This document shows positions 53,311 to 64,000 of a stretch of DNA of 64,000 nt, piece after piece; positions within the stretch are counted from its first letter, which is position 1, and each line of letters begins with the position of its first letter. Origin of the DNA: Liolophura sinensis (taxonomy: Eukaryota; Mollusca; Polyplacophora; Chitonida; Chitonidae); NCBI RefSeq assembly GCF_032854445.1, contig NC_088302.1, forward strand, positions 53,724,046-53,788,045, read 5' to 3'. Both the position numbers and the translations under genes were made by a program. The notes under the pieces were generated by a model. It was not told where the DNA came from and did not search any database. It saw nothing but the letters and a program-made list of their open reading frames with translations.

Positions 53311-55850
53311 CGTCCAGTGCTCCGCGGCCGACAAGATAGGCAGACGGTCCAACTTTAATGGGGTTTTTAAAAGGGAACTAACTTTTTTAAATGCAATTTA
53401 CATACTCACACAGCAAAAATATTGTGTCTAGAGAACATTTAGTATGAAAATAAAGGCGTTGGGGTTCACTTTTAAGGAAACTGAACTCCATGTCTACCCC
53501 CTAAAACGAAGGCTGAAATTTGTCTTTCAGGCATGGGAATTTTCCTCCAGTTGACTGATTTCAGACTTTTTTTGTTAAAAAAATCACCTCAAGGCGCGCC
53601 ATCGCGGGAGGGGTTTATAAACACATTCCAGCAGGTTTTGCTCAGAACTATAAAGATAAAACGCCAGTTGACGCCTTCATGGAATAATATAATTATTAAA
53701 ATTTGACATGTTATTTTAAAGTTGGTTGATATATTCACATTTTTACAGGAGACTGGACAATTCTCGATTAAATTTAATTTCCATACAAATCAATGACGAA
53801 TTTTGTCGCACAGGCTCCTCAAGACAATTTGCTCATTTTCTCCCTTTCATTTTTGAGACAATCGTGTGATGGAATACTTTTATTTCTCGCTTATTTTTTT
53901 CAAAACAATGCTTTGGAATTTTGCACACATGTAGCTGAACTTACTTTAGCTAAAACAGCCCCTTAATTTTTCCATAACTTTTCTTCTTTTAAATATATTA
54001 GTAAACCGTGTCAAAGTTTCCAAAATTTCTGATTTTTCTGGAAACCTTTAACTTTGATTGATGTCTCAGAAAAGTATAAGATGATTATTACGAATCTGTG
54101 GGACTTTTTAGTTTAAATAGTAAACTATTCACTTGAAAAATTGACGAAAAACTGGCATTTTGTGACGTTTACAATAGACAGTCGTAATTATACCATATAG
54201 ATCAAACGCTATGGGAATTGATCATCGATATATATTGTTACTTTCTTGCACATATCTATATTACGTGTACGCCTAGGTCTTAACCTGTCGGAGAGTGCGG
54301 TGGGGAACCAGTCGGGTCTCCAGTTTATAGAGATCAAGACCTCAGCATTGGAGACATCCTTAGCGTGAAGAGGACTAACAGAATAGTCTTTTTTTTTTGG
54401 GTGTTGGAAGTTTCATGTCAAGAAACTTTTGACTAGTTTTTACTGGATGTAAAATGTTCACGATTTGGCTGAAATGCTGTAATGTTATCCTAACAATTCA
54501 TTTATTAATAAGACTTAATTATGGGCACATATTTTCCAGAGGATAACAATGGCTAACTCAGTTGTGTTGACTTCGTGAGGTAAAATGTTATAAGATAACG
54601 TTTTTTGCTCGTTTTCATGAGCCACATTTCGTGGGTAAACAACTTCAGTAAGAGGCCGACATCTTTTCCCAGTTGATACGTGATTCACATGTAGATGTTA
54701 ATTTTAGGTACGCCAGCCTGGCGCCAGGTAGCATGTCCCAAGTAGTTTTTACACCAATACAGGTTAAGAAAAATAAGGTCTTGTGCCGACTGTACAGCGC
54801 AGACGCCAACTGTTACAGACACGTGGTGTCTCCTTAGTCACTGTACTATTTAGTCATAAAGTAACTCAGTACGTATTAGTTCAGAAAAATGGAGATAGGA
54901 TTGTGTTTTCTAGAAAACAGCTTTGTTCTCCGATTATTAGGCGTCAAGCAAGCTGAAAGCTGGAAGTGTATATTGTTCCAGTTCGGACGATTAAGCAATG
55001 TTCTCTTCAGCCATTTTTTAATTGATTTCCTTAAAAACTGTTCATCATGAATGCATTTAACTGCTGGTAAGTATTCAAAAGTACATTGTAACGGTAAAGA
55101 AATAATATTCAAGCGTGACCTACGTTTCCCGCCATAGTGTTAGTTGACCAATTTGTATGACAGTTGTCTTCTCAGAGTCAATGCTCGGATCAAGCTGATA
55201 TTTGGTCTCCAGTTACAGCATTCAGAGAGCAATATAAATTGCTAAATTGTAATGGGACTGTAAGGCTCGTCAACTATACATTTACATGTATCTGGCCTGT
55301 TAATCTCTGGTTTTCTGTTTTTTTACGATGTATAGTTTTCATGATAGTTGCAATTAAACCCGAAAAGTGCAGTTTTTCATATGACTGAAGGTGACGGGAT
55401 CGGAAACTGTTACTGCTCTGAAGTTGGACATTGTTCAGCAGACAGTTCAACTATACTGCTCTTAATTTTAGTCCCGTGTAATCAGTTTGCTACTATAGGT
55501 AGTTATGGCGCAAAATGCGTTTGAAAACTTGTTATATTCAGTGACACGTTACATCAACTATATGTACAGTACCTGTTAGCTAACTAACAGGTAGCGATAG
55601 CGGCAGCCTAACTGTAACTACGAGAAGGTTAGTGAGCTGCATGCGCGCTGTGTGTGCCAAAAACATTTGAGTTATGTTGATAAATACAAGACTTACAAAT
55701 ACACGCTTTTTATTAATGAAATTTATAGGCCTACATAGCCCACCCAAATCGGACTGCCTCCAATAAATGTACAATAAATAGCCCTGTGGATCGCTGGTCA
55801 GTGCAAGTTTGTACAGATCTCGTTTGCTTTAGTGTATACACGTTGACCAG
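53311..55850. other. Long AT-rich non-coding stretch
   Basis: No gene, RNA or repeat recognised. Splice-like spots near 54540 and 55175 were tested by eye and close quickly in all frames. Confidence 0.35.
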
Positions 55851-56049
55851 GTTTGACTGTTTCACTTGTCCATAAGTGTGGCCGCATGTGCCGTGTGACG
55901 TCCCTCGAGCGATTTAATCCACCTGGAGATGTGTACGGAGAGCCGGTCAATCGGGAGGGAGTGCCTTCATACGTAGTACATCGTCAGTTCACTGTCAGCC
56001 ACACTAGCCATGCTGACATACCTAGTTGGTATCTGGGCCATTTAGGTCT
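55851..56049 (+). CDS. Possible internal exon (weak)
   Basis: Acceptor-like GTTGACCAG|GT followed by a 66-codon open frame with protein-like composition (SLERFNPPGDVYGEPVNREG, VPSYVVHRQFTVSHTSHADI). Its start phase would fit the 49369 exon, but its likely donor (TTAG|GTCTGT) does not match the phase of the 56821 exon. Not recognised as any family. It could equally be a chance frame. Confidence 0.22.
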
Positions 56050-56477
56050 GTAGTTCAACATGCAGACAGCAGCTATTTGCCTGTCTGTTTTAACACACCG
56101 AAAATCTGCTGCTTAACGACTGTCACAAACATTGCATTTCTTTGAACATTTTTTTATAATACAGAAGCTAAAAAGTGGATAAATGTTCCAGTTACTATTA
56201 ATTTCTGTGTTACATAATTTAAAAAATATTACTCTATAGGGAAGTTGTGAAGGGTTATCTGAGGTAAATCTGCTTTTAACAGTAATTTATTAAAATCACA
56301 CGTCTACAAATATACTCATCATTTATTAAGACACGGCGTTGACGTGTAATGAATAAAAACATTAAGAACAACCCGTCTACCGGTTGAATATAATTAAAGT
56401 AAGCATAGCTCATCCATTTTAAACATCGGACCGTAGACCCAGGATCAATCCTTGATCGAGTCACACCTAAGACTTTA

Positions 56478-56710
56478 AAAGAGGAAGTTGTAACTTCCTC
56501 GCTTGGCGTTCAGCGTGAAGGGGATAGTGCAACGACTGGTTGACCCGTATCAGTATAATGGCTCGGGCGGGGCGGCTTACTTGCCTTCGGTAAGTCGTCT
56601 CAGTGAAGCAGCACTAAATAAAAGAGCGGTGGAAATCCGTCCTGCTACAAGGAGGCACATTACACGTACATGCACCCTACTGATTCCTTCGTCGTCATAT
56701 GACTGAAAAA
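56478..56710 (+). repeat. SINE-like dispersed repeat
   Basis: CCTCGCTTGGCGTTCAGCGT, GGATAGTGCAACGACTGGTT, GGAAATCCGTCCTGCTACAA and CGTCGTCATATGACTGAAAA. The second half matches the body of the inverted copy at 50125-50392. I recall it as a very common mollusc repeat. The protein frame 56503-56706 across it is an artefact. Confidence 0.65.
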
Positions 56711-56820
56711 TTGACTAAGATATCAAAATATGACTGAGATATCAAAACTTTATTTCATAGTTAATTTGCATATGAGACTAAATGGCTTTATCAGGTGTGC
56801 TTCTTGTATACGTTTCCTAG

Positions 56821-57028
56821 ATCTTTAAACGTCATATCGCCTAAATATGCAAAGTCGGGGGCGATCGATGGCAAGGGAAGAAAGTCAACACAGACTATGA
56901 CCACAAGTAAAAAAACCCAACATGCTTTGCCAGAATATGGACGAGATACCGTCTATACCAGTTTAAATGTCCAAGATGTTCCTCCAGCTGTATTGGGAAG
57001 GCCGCACCCTAATTGCGCAAGATACTAA
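56821..57028 (+). CDS. Candidate terminal exon of an unidentified plus-strand gene
   Basis: A pyrimidine-rich acceptor (TTCTTGTATACGTTTCCTAG) is followed by 69 codons ending in TAA at 57026-57028 (phase 2 start). The peptide has SPKYAKSGAIDGKGRKSTQT, KKTQHALPEYGRDTVYTSLN and VQDVPPAVLGRPHPNCARY, which is high-complexity and protein-like. A consensus AATAAA lies 44 bases after the stop. I do not recognise the protein. It may be the end of the gene that begins at 49369, but intermediate exons are not established. Confidence 0.4.
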
Positions 57029-57071
57029 AGACAGGCTTTGTCAGTAGAACCACTGATATGCGAATGCCTTC

Positions 57072-57077
57072 AATAAA
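57072..57077 (+). terminator. Poly(A) signal AATAAA
   Basis: 44 bases downstream of the TAA of the candidate terminal exon, in TTCAATAAAGCC. Confidence 0.4.
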
Positions 57078-57079
57078 GC

Positions 57080-57817
57080 CTATACATCCCATTTTTGGGT
57101 AAAACTGAGCTTATTAACACCTCTCTTAAATAGAAAGAAAATTTGACTAGCTAAAAGACGTAATAGATTTGCGCTGAAAGGGATTATTGCATTTAAGGAG
57201 GTACAACCTTTTATGTTGTGCCACCATGTGCAATGTTTTCTTTTAGCAGAACTATAATCTGTCCTTAATTTATCACTTATATATTGACCTCCTAATATTT
57301 TTAATGTTGATCACCCACGGTGTTGACAACCTTGCAACTGATGCCAAGTTACAAGATATGCTCACTACACAATCTAACTACACGTATAGATCAGTTCATT
57401 ACTGCATGTAAGTTGCCAAACCTGTTAAACTGAGATTAAAACAACACCATTAATGCTTATTACCACGCAGGCTTGTCTCGTCAGACATCTTTATTAATTG
57501 TGCTTTTGTGCCAGCATACTTTAGCCTACATATGAACATGCACATTTTGCTAAGTACCGGTATGACTCAGTTAAAGTTGGAATACTTCGTTATTTTTTTA
57601 TTTCGTTATATGCTTGTTTCTTTTTTATTAAACTACTCAGTCAACTATAGACATATGCGCGGCTTAAAATTTCGTAGATACATAAACCAGATCACGCGAT
57701 TACCGGCAAATGAAGCATACACCTTTTAAACGGAATAAAAGTGTTTCAGGACGCATTATCTGTGGAGTATCGCCTGTATGCACATTTAGAGCACCAAACA
57801 TTGTCTCTCTATATTTC
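57080..57817. other. Non-coding stretch
   Basis: Nothing recognised. Confidence 0.35.
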
Positions 57818-57868
57818 TGCGCGCGCGCGCGTGTGTGAACTGGGGGGGGGGGGGGATGGGGGGGGGTT
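57818..57868. repeat. (CG)n/(TG)n then poly-G tract
   Basis: GCGCGCGCGCGTGTGTG followed by about 15 G, AT, and 9 G: alternating purine-pyrimidine next to G-runs. Confidence 0.85.
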
Positions 57869-58199
57869 CTGAGAGATGATCAGATATCTATAGGGCTTCA
57901 GAAATTGTTAAACAGAAAGATTCAGTTAAGGGTCGTTTCTCCCCTATAGAAGGGAACTCTGAGGTGATGTTTAAAATGTGGACTGACTTCTTTCATGTAA
58001 ACTGACGGCGAAAGAAACTTTACAAGCAGGTGAAATCAATTTACTTTACCAAAGCAAAAAGCAGGATGACTGAAGTTTAATATATTGAAAAGACCTATGG
58101 CTTTATTGAAAGTCTTGAGTAAGAACCGACTAAGCAGCCCTCAAATCATTTTACAAGTGAACAAACAGAGCAGGGTAGCCATTCCATCTTGGTTACAAT

Positions 58200-59290
58200 G
58201 GACAGAGTATACAAAAAGTTGATTATTTTAAAATCAGTCAATATCAAAACCAATCAATATCGCGTGTGGCCACCCCTTGCTTCAATGCATGCAAAAACTC
58301 TCCGAAGCATAGAAAAAGTCAGTCGTCTGATGAGATGACGTGGGATTCGTTGTCATTCATCTTGGAGAGCGAACGCCAGTTCTTGTCGGTTGGCTGCAAG
58401 GTGTGGCCGTTGTCTTAATCGACGACCCATGGTATCCCACAGGTGTTCTGTGGGGACATATCTGGGGAACGTGCGGGTCACGGGAATACGCTGAAATCGT
58501 TGTTGTCCAGGAAGTTCTGCACAACTCGAGCTGTATGGGGTCGGGCGTTGTCGTGCTGGTACAGGACACCACGTGGCTGCTGTTGACGGAAAGGTAGTAC
58601 AACAGGACGTAGAATTTCACCCACGCAACGTTAAGCGGTTAGGTTCCAGCAGATGATGACCAGTGGTGTCCGTTCCTCTCCAAAAATCCCACCCCCACAC
58701 CATCACGCTGCTGCCACCAAACGGTACCACCTCGTGGACGCATGATGAGCCGTTCGTTCGCCTCTTCGACGGTAAACTCGCCATCGGTTCGGAACAGGCA
58801 GAAGCGGCTCTCAGCCGTGAAAACAACACGTTGCCAATCACGTCGCTGCCAGTGGCGTACAATTCGAGCCCATCTCAACCTCTGGCAACGATGTTCGGCT
58901 GTCAACAACTGCCCTCTGAATGGTCGATAAGCCCTAATTCCGTGAGCCACGAGTCTCCTGGACACGGTCTGCCGACTGACCCGGTGACCTAAGGCATTGA
59001 TTGGCGATGACGTCACTGTCAGAATCGGTTCTCAGGTGTAAGATGCGGAGGTACCCGTCTTCTCTGGGCGTAGTTACCCTAGGCATGGCTGTTCTTGGCC
59101 TGTCCGATGTCTGCCCTGTCTGTCTATAACGTTGCATCAAGTTTGACACAGTTACAAGAGAGCAGCCGAAGGTCCTTGCAATGTGGGCATGCGTGGCTCC
59201 CATGGATACCATACCCAGGGCCATCTCGAGTTGTTCTGGAGTCAATCGAGGCATTACTTTGGTGCTTTTTAGTCAGTGTGCTGTGTGTAA
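58200..59290 (-). mobile_element. Tc1/mariner transposon B, decayed
   Basis: Carries a transposase in at least four frames (listed separately). The outer ends are not clear: the right side shows a CACTGACTAAAAAG-like end near 59275, and the left has ACAAAAAGTTGATT near 58213. Limits are approximate. Confidence 0.7.
58357..59254 (-). pseudogene. Tc1-like transposase, heavily frameshifted
   Basis: ATG at 59254 (MPRLTPEQLEMALGMVSMGA) with helix-turn-helix AHIARTFGCSLVTVSNLMQR and an RTAMPRVTT linker. It continues in a second frame (GHRVSRQTVSRRLVAHGIRA, RHWQRRDWQRVVFTAESRFC: the first Asp position reads E in FTAES), a third (FGGSSVMVWG) and a fourth (NARPHTA-like block missing, then SAYSRDPHVPQICPHRTPVG). 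It shares family but not close identity with the element at 31205-32735. Confidence 0.75.
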
Positions 59291-60134
59291 CATTTTTACA
59301 CACTTATTACATGTGCAATTGCAGCCATCCATGGATCACGTGATTTTTCAACTTCCTTCGTTGTCTCAAAACAAATTCGTGTGGGCGTATATGACGCTTG
59401 TTTTGTTGCACATGGGAATATGCTACGTACAATGTTTTCCTACAATAATTTGGTATAAATTTGCTGAAAAGGCTGGTTAAATTTAACTCACGGAGTCGTA
59501 AAGTTTCTTTTAGCCGTCAGTTTATATTCCAGCTCTCACAATAGGCCAATATACTCTGTCTTCCATGAATTATACCTGGACAAGCCTTCCTGTTTAAAGT
59601 CTGTAAATAAACATACGTGATCTGCATGCAGGTAAAGAGCAATGTCAGACTGGAAGATCCAACGCTTGTGACAGGTGACAAGAAATACCCCTTTTGTGGG
59701 TGACTAATTGCATAGTATTGTCAGAACTAATACTTGGGCAAAGAGAGCTGATGGCAGCCATCACTCAAAAAAAAAAAAAAAGAAAAGAAAAATAACCTTT
59801 GTCAGTCTGTTAAAAAGTCACAATTCAACATCTCAAATATTACCCATTTTTGTTTTCTTTTGCCGCATGTGGATGGCAAAACATTCATATATTGTCTAAT
59901 GCAATAACTTTAAATAGCACACAAGCTATTAATACCCAGTGTGGTTGCTTCAAGTTTACGAAGACTCTCACCTTGCAAAATATTTTCATGATGACATAAC
60001 TCACACCGGGTACAACAGTTAATGTTTGGTAGGATTTCGACTTTGGTCATTGCATTATTAAATAATCTTTACTTATTTTTGTATGATACACGTATTAAAT
60101 GTGTTTTACATTGATATTATTTTAATTTATATTG
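59291..60134. other. Non-coding stretch
   Basis: Contains an A-rich tract at 59765-59791. Nothing else recognised. Confidence 0.35.
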
Positions 60135-60319
60135 ATTTTAGCACATCCACTTTCCGCCGACATCAAAAGAAAATTCAAATACTTAATTCAGATATAGTCT
60201 CTGGAGAAATCAATATAAGGACTGTTAACAAGGGTTGTGTGGACTATATATTATCAACTACCTGTATTTTCCCTCAAATTTCTTACACCGCGGATAACCT
60301 TAAACTTTTGAATTTGTAA
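60135..60319 (+). pseudogene. Possible LINE endonuclease remnant
   Basis: A short frame STFRRHQKKIQILNSDIVSG then NKGCVDYILSTTCIFPQISY resembles the SxVDYxLxS region near the end of LINE endonucleases. Very short and AT-rich, so weakly supported. Confidence 0.25.
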
Positions 60320-61615
60320 TTTTTGATTTTTTAAATTGTAAGAATGTGTTTTTACGTTAAATCACTTGTTTATGAAGTAAGGAAAGGGATAAAAGTACGT
60401 GCATATGAACCGTATATGTAAATTTCAAATTCACTATGTATGCTATGCAATAGCATGCAGCAGTATAAAGCATTTTCTGTTTGCACAAGTACACTTTGCT
60501 TAAAATGTGCTACAGTAGGGGAAGGTTGGCATTGAGCATTGTGATGTTAATTCTGACGGCAAGATTGTAAGCGATATATTAGTGTTTTAGATTGTTCATT
60601 TTGCGGCCATATATCATATTATGTTTAAAAAGTCACTCTGGGGGTTTACCAGGTTTAAAAATTATCTAAAAATTGCCAGTCGTTATTTGCAACGTTTATT
60701 TTTTTTTGCAAAATACCACACGATCGCAGCGTAAGCTTTTTCGATCCCATAATTGTGTCTTTATTATAAACTGCAAAAAGGGATACATCAAAATATGCAT
60801 GAAGAAAAGAATCTAAGTTCTAAAACGGAAAAGTTTATAATGTTTCACGCTTTAGACCTTAATTTTAAGAACCCTGAAGTCATCAGATGGCGAACTACGC
60901 TTGCCCTTTGCACCAAGTTTCATTGGCTTGAAATGACATAAAAAACAAACTGTTTTGGACGAGCGAGACTTCAAGAATTCGAATCTTTTGAATGAAAGTC
61001 AGATTTTGCTATGCCTATGCAAGAGTGAAGAGTGAGCTCCACCTTTTCTTAGCCCTGATGAGCAAAATAATATGTAAAGAAAGAATGTTTAACATAGATA
61101 ATTGTAATACAGAACCCTACAATAGTTGGTCACGCGCATAAGTAATTACATGACTGTAATCGTCAACCTATGTAACCGGATGTTTTGTTTACTGTTAGGA
61201 GACACTTAATGTCATAAAATGTCTCGACTGTTAAGCTTAAAATCGAAACCATTGCAAATGTACCATGAAACTGGAAGGATGCACTTGTTCACCACCTAAT
61301 GATCTCGTTTACGACGCAGCTTTGTATTTCCCTTTGGCAGCAGTCGTTAAGGAAATTATGATTCATAGATAAAATTTTCTGCTGAAAACAGAAATATATT
61401 TAATTATATACTGATAGCTTATGTAAACAATTAACATAAAAACGCACCAAAAACGTCGTGTTGCAGGGTGATAGCTGCTACACAATGCTCTTTGTTAACG
61501 ATCTAATTTTATGAGTTGATGTCTGGGAGGAGGAAAAGCAGTGGGAAAAACGTTAAAACTATTAATACATTTAACTGCTAGAGGTTATGGCATTCTAGAT
61601 TAATTTAAATAGGTC
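60320..61615. other. Non-coding stretch
   Basis: No gene or repeat recognised; the 60753-60941 frame lacks any support. Confidence 0.35.
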
Positions 61616-62025
61616 TGATTGTCTCTACAAAAATACTTCTTATCCAGCGTTAGTGTTTATCCTGATTGTCTCTACAAAAATACTTCTTATCCAGCGTTAG
61701 TGTTTATCCTGATTGTCTCTACAAAAATACTTCTTATTCAGCGTTAGTGTTTATCCTGATTGTCTCTACAAAAATACTTCTTATCCAGCGTTAGTGTTTA
61801 TCCTGATTGTCTCTACAAAAATACTTCTTATCCAGCGTTAGTGTTTATCCTGATTGTCTCTACAAAAATACTTCTTATCCATCGTTAGTGTTTATCCTGA
61901 TTGTCTCTACAAAAATACTTCTTATCCATCGTTAGTGTTTATCCTGATTGTCTCTACAAAAATACTTCTTATCCATCGTTACTATTTAGCTTGAATGTCT
62001 CTACAAAAACACTTCTTATCCAGCA
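61616..62025. repeat. Minisatellite, 47-bp unit, about 8 copies
   Basis: Units start GATTGTCTCTACAAAAATAC and end with GTTAGTGTTTATCCT. They are almost identical, differing mainly at CCAGCG/CCATCG/TCAGCG. The last copy is degenerate. Confidence 0.97.
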
Positions 62026-62031
62026 TCGTAC

Positions 62032-62150
62032 TTAGGAAGGTCTACCAGCAACCAGCAGATGGTCGAAGATTTCCATAATGCTGGCCACCGTCGTATAAGT
62101 GAAATATTCTTGAGGACGGCATAAAACACCAATCAAATCAATAAATACAT
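62032..62150 (-). repeat. Dispersed mollusc-type repeat, inverted copy
   Basis: AAGGTCTACCAGCAACCAGC, TTCCATAATGCTGGCC, GTATAAGTGAAATATTCTTG and CATAAAACACCAATCAAATC are the reverse complement of the 44710 copy. It directly follows the minisatellite. Confidence 0.65.
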
Positions 62151-63294
62151 AAATCTTATCCAGAGTCCTATTTAGCCACAAACACACTGTTTACTCTGCT
62201 GTCCAGTTAAGCTTGAATTCTCAACAAGCACTGCTTACCCAACAGTCTTCTTCATCCTACATTGTACGACACACTACATCGTAACTCAAAGGCGATCCTG
62301 CGTTGTAAAATGTACCACTAAGATCATCCTACATGTACATTGTTTCACAAAGATCATCCTGCACTGTACGACAAGGATCATCTTGCATTGTACCACAAGG
62401 ATGGCTTCATCCTGATCTCCATGCAGAGTGTCACTAGGTGGTGTGGGGTGGTTTTGTGTTCTGATTTAAAATCTCCGCAGGTATGTAAATACTTTCTGAT
62501 GTGTAGCATGCCATTTAACAACTGCGAAGGCTCTGCGCTGCTAATTCTAACTCTCAGGAATGTCTACTGTAAAAGACCTGATACTAGTTACTAAGATTGC
62601 CCAAGGAGTGTTCACAAATGACAAGAGGCTGTAGGCGTGTATATAGGTTTACTTGTATAACCTATAAGGAATCCTGTGTCAATCCATCACACGTATACAA
62701 CTTTTCAAGTTGTTTCATCCAGATCAAAAATGTATTTTTGAGTTACGAGCTCTTATTGTCATGTTTGAAAGGTGACCTTACCTTTGTGGTATTTTCTGAA
62801 ATTTAAAAATGCGAGCTATTCTTGTTAAATAGAGACTAATAATTAAGTTGAGGGGACAAATACAAGAGAGTGAGGTGTACGGTAAAGAGGGTTGGTGGAA
62901 TCTGGAGTTGGGTAGTGGGTGGTGGTGGTGGTGGTGTTACAGGTACGTCTCGAGATCTGGACTTTTCTATAGGAACCTTGCATGGTTTCCTTGATGCGTG
63001 AACAAGACTGCCGTCGTATATAAAAATGTAATGACATTGAAGTCTAAGAATGAAAAAAAAAGTACTGTCAGAAGTATCTGGAAAGGAGTTGTGAACTAGT
63101 TCAATAGGCCACGGGCCCTTTCGTAAGATCCACATGTATTTGTAAAAATTCTTGTGGCCATGCATAATTCACAAAGTTTTTTTAACTTTTCAACAGCGGC
63201 TTTCATCGCGTTTTATCAAAACAAGTCCTTGAAATTCTGTGTATAAACTGTATTTCTTACATAAACTGTCAAATCAAATGAAATTTGATGTATG

Positions 63295-63295
<1 letters not shown>
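62151..63295. other. Non-coding stretch
   Basis: Short internal repeats (AAGATCATCCT/AAGGATCATCTTGCA, 62310-62400). A (GGT)n patch at 62918-62936. No gene supported. Confidence 0.35.

Positions 63296-63381
<86 letters not shown>
63296..63381. repeat. (AT)n microsatellite
   Basis: About 85 bases of alternating A/T with two frame slips. Confidence 0.97.
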
Positions 63382-63384
<3 letters not shown>

Positions 63385-64000
63385 GTCTTGTGGGAAATGT
63401 GAACTTCAAGTAACGCGTGCCTGAAACAGAAATTGACTGAATAGTCACACTGTACTGCCTAACCCATCTTGTGTTGAAAATGTACAAACGCATTCCAGTT
63501 GATACTGGAGCATTCAAAATAAACCATAATTAATGGGAAGATGCTGATTTTTTATAACTGGTTTGATCTGTTATTTTTAGATTGATTAAACTTTTCAGAA
63601 GTCCTGACAAACACCTGTACTTGGTAACATGTAAAAATCAGACATATTTATGTATTTGATTGGTGGTTTATGCCCTACACGTCACTTATATTTGCCAAAT
63701 AGATGTCTCTAACTTTCCTTTGGAATTACTAATAACTCCTTAAACTTGCTCTGCTGTCACTGAGCATGAGATCGTCAAGAAACTTATTTTAATAGCCGAT
63801 TTTAATATCATGACCGTTCTTGCAAGATGAATTTCTATCTACATTCGACGTTAATCACCTCACCTTCACCTCACGAAATCTTGCGTGATCATAGTTCTTT
63901 ATTCATTGACGTAACAATAATTGTTTCAGAGTATGACTGCTAAAAAATTAAGTTGACCTTTCTGATGTTAAGATTCCACGGTTTTAGAGTTCATCGAGGC
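63382..64000. other. Non-coding stretch with a partial dispersed repeat
   Basis: 63640-63700 (TATTTGATTGGTGGTTTATG, CGTCACTTATATTTGCC) matches the head of the 44710 repeat. Nothing else recognised. Confidence 0.4.

Noticed and set aside
54876-55112. A 78-codon minus-strand frame
   Set aside because: No splice signals, homology or compositional support; probably chance in AT-rich DNA.
56503-56706. A 67-codon plus-strand protein
   Set aside because: It lies entirely within a dispersed SINE-like repeat.
58200-59290. Exact terminal inverted repeats for Tc1 element B
   Set aside because: No convincing complementary ends could be found by eye, so the limits are approximate.
61616-62025. Regular direct repeats resembling a CRISPR array (also 21475-22007)
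   Set aside because: Units are contiguous without unique spacers, and the DNA is clearly animal nuclear sequence.

Overview
The window is metazoan nuclear DNA, most likely from a marine mollusc or another lophotrochozoan. The reasons are an intron-split animal transcription factor gene, an AT-rich background full of microsatellites and minisatellites, Ty3/Gypsy, LINE, Tc1/mariner and Maverick/Polinton elements, and tRNA-headed SINE-like repeats of a kind I associate with bivalve and gastropod genomes. The species cannot be read from the sequence.

Layout. 13-5008 is a decayed, integrase-less Ty3/Gypsy element with two ~780-bp LTRs. 5088-18196 is a ~13.1-kb Maverick/Polinton, visibly GC-richer than its surroundings and bounded by 33-bp terminal inverted repeats. 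It carries a broken protein-primed family B DNA polymerase, a full-length integrase reading frame whose second catalytic Asp reads Asn, a capsid-protein/packaging-ATPase fusion made by deletion, a penton-like minor capsid gene and several conserved Polinton proteins of unknown role. No maturation protease was found. 18197-25990 is gene-poor and holds four simple or tandem repeat arrays. 26018-30066 holds broken minus-strand coding blocks: a C2H2 zinc finger plus transposase-like protein, and a SAMD3-like protein. 31205-32735 is a nearly intact Tc1 element with one internal stop. 32797-39095 is a LINE split by a complete Gypsy element (33280-38393) with a perfect 5-bp target duplication.

The main host gene is on the minus strand, coding exons 49079 down to 41445: a PAR-domain bZIP transcription factor of the HLF/TEF/DBP/Pdp1 family. 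Between its PAR exon and its bZIP exons lie two adjacent, similar, phase-matched exons separated by only 56-62 bases, which look mutually exclusive. A putative divergent plus-strand gene starts 290 bp from its start codon. A plausible terminal exon of a plus-strand gene, with a poly(A) signal, lies at 56821-57028.

The rest (50-64 kb) is intergenic or intronic DNA with SINE-like repeats, a decayed second Tc1 element (about 58200-59290), a second copy of an unclassified ~550-bp dispersed repeat, a 47-bp minisatellite and AT microsatellites. Nearly all mobile-element genes here are broken; the bZIP gene is the only gene I regard as clearly functional.
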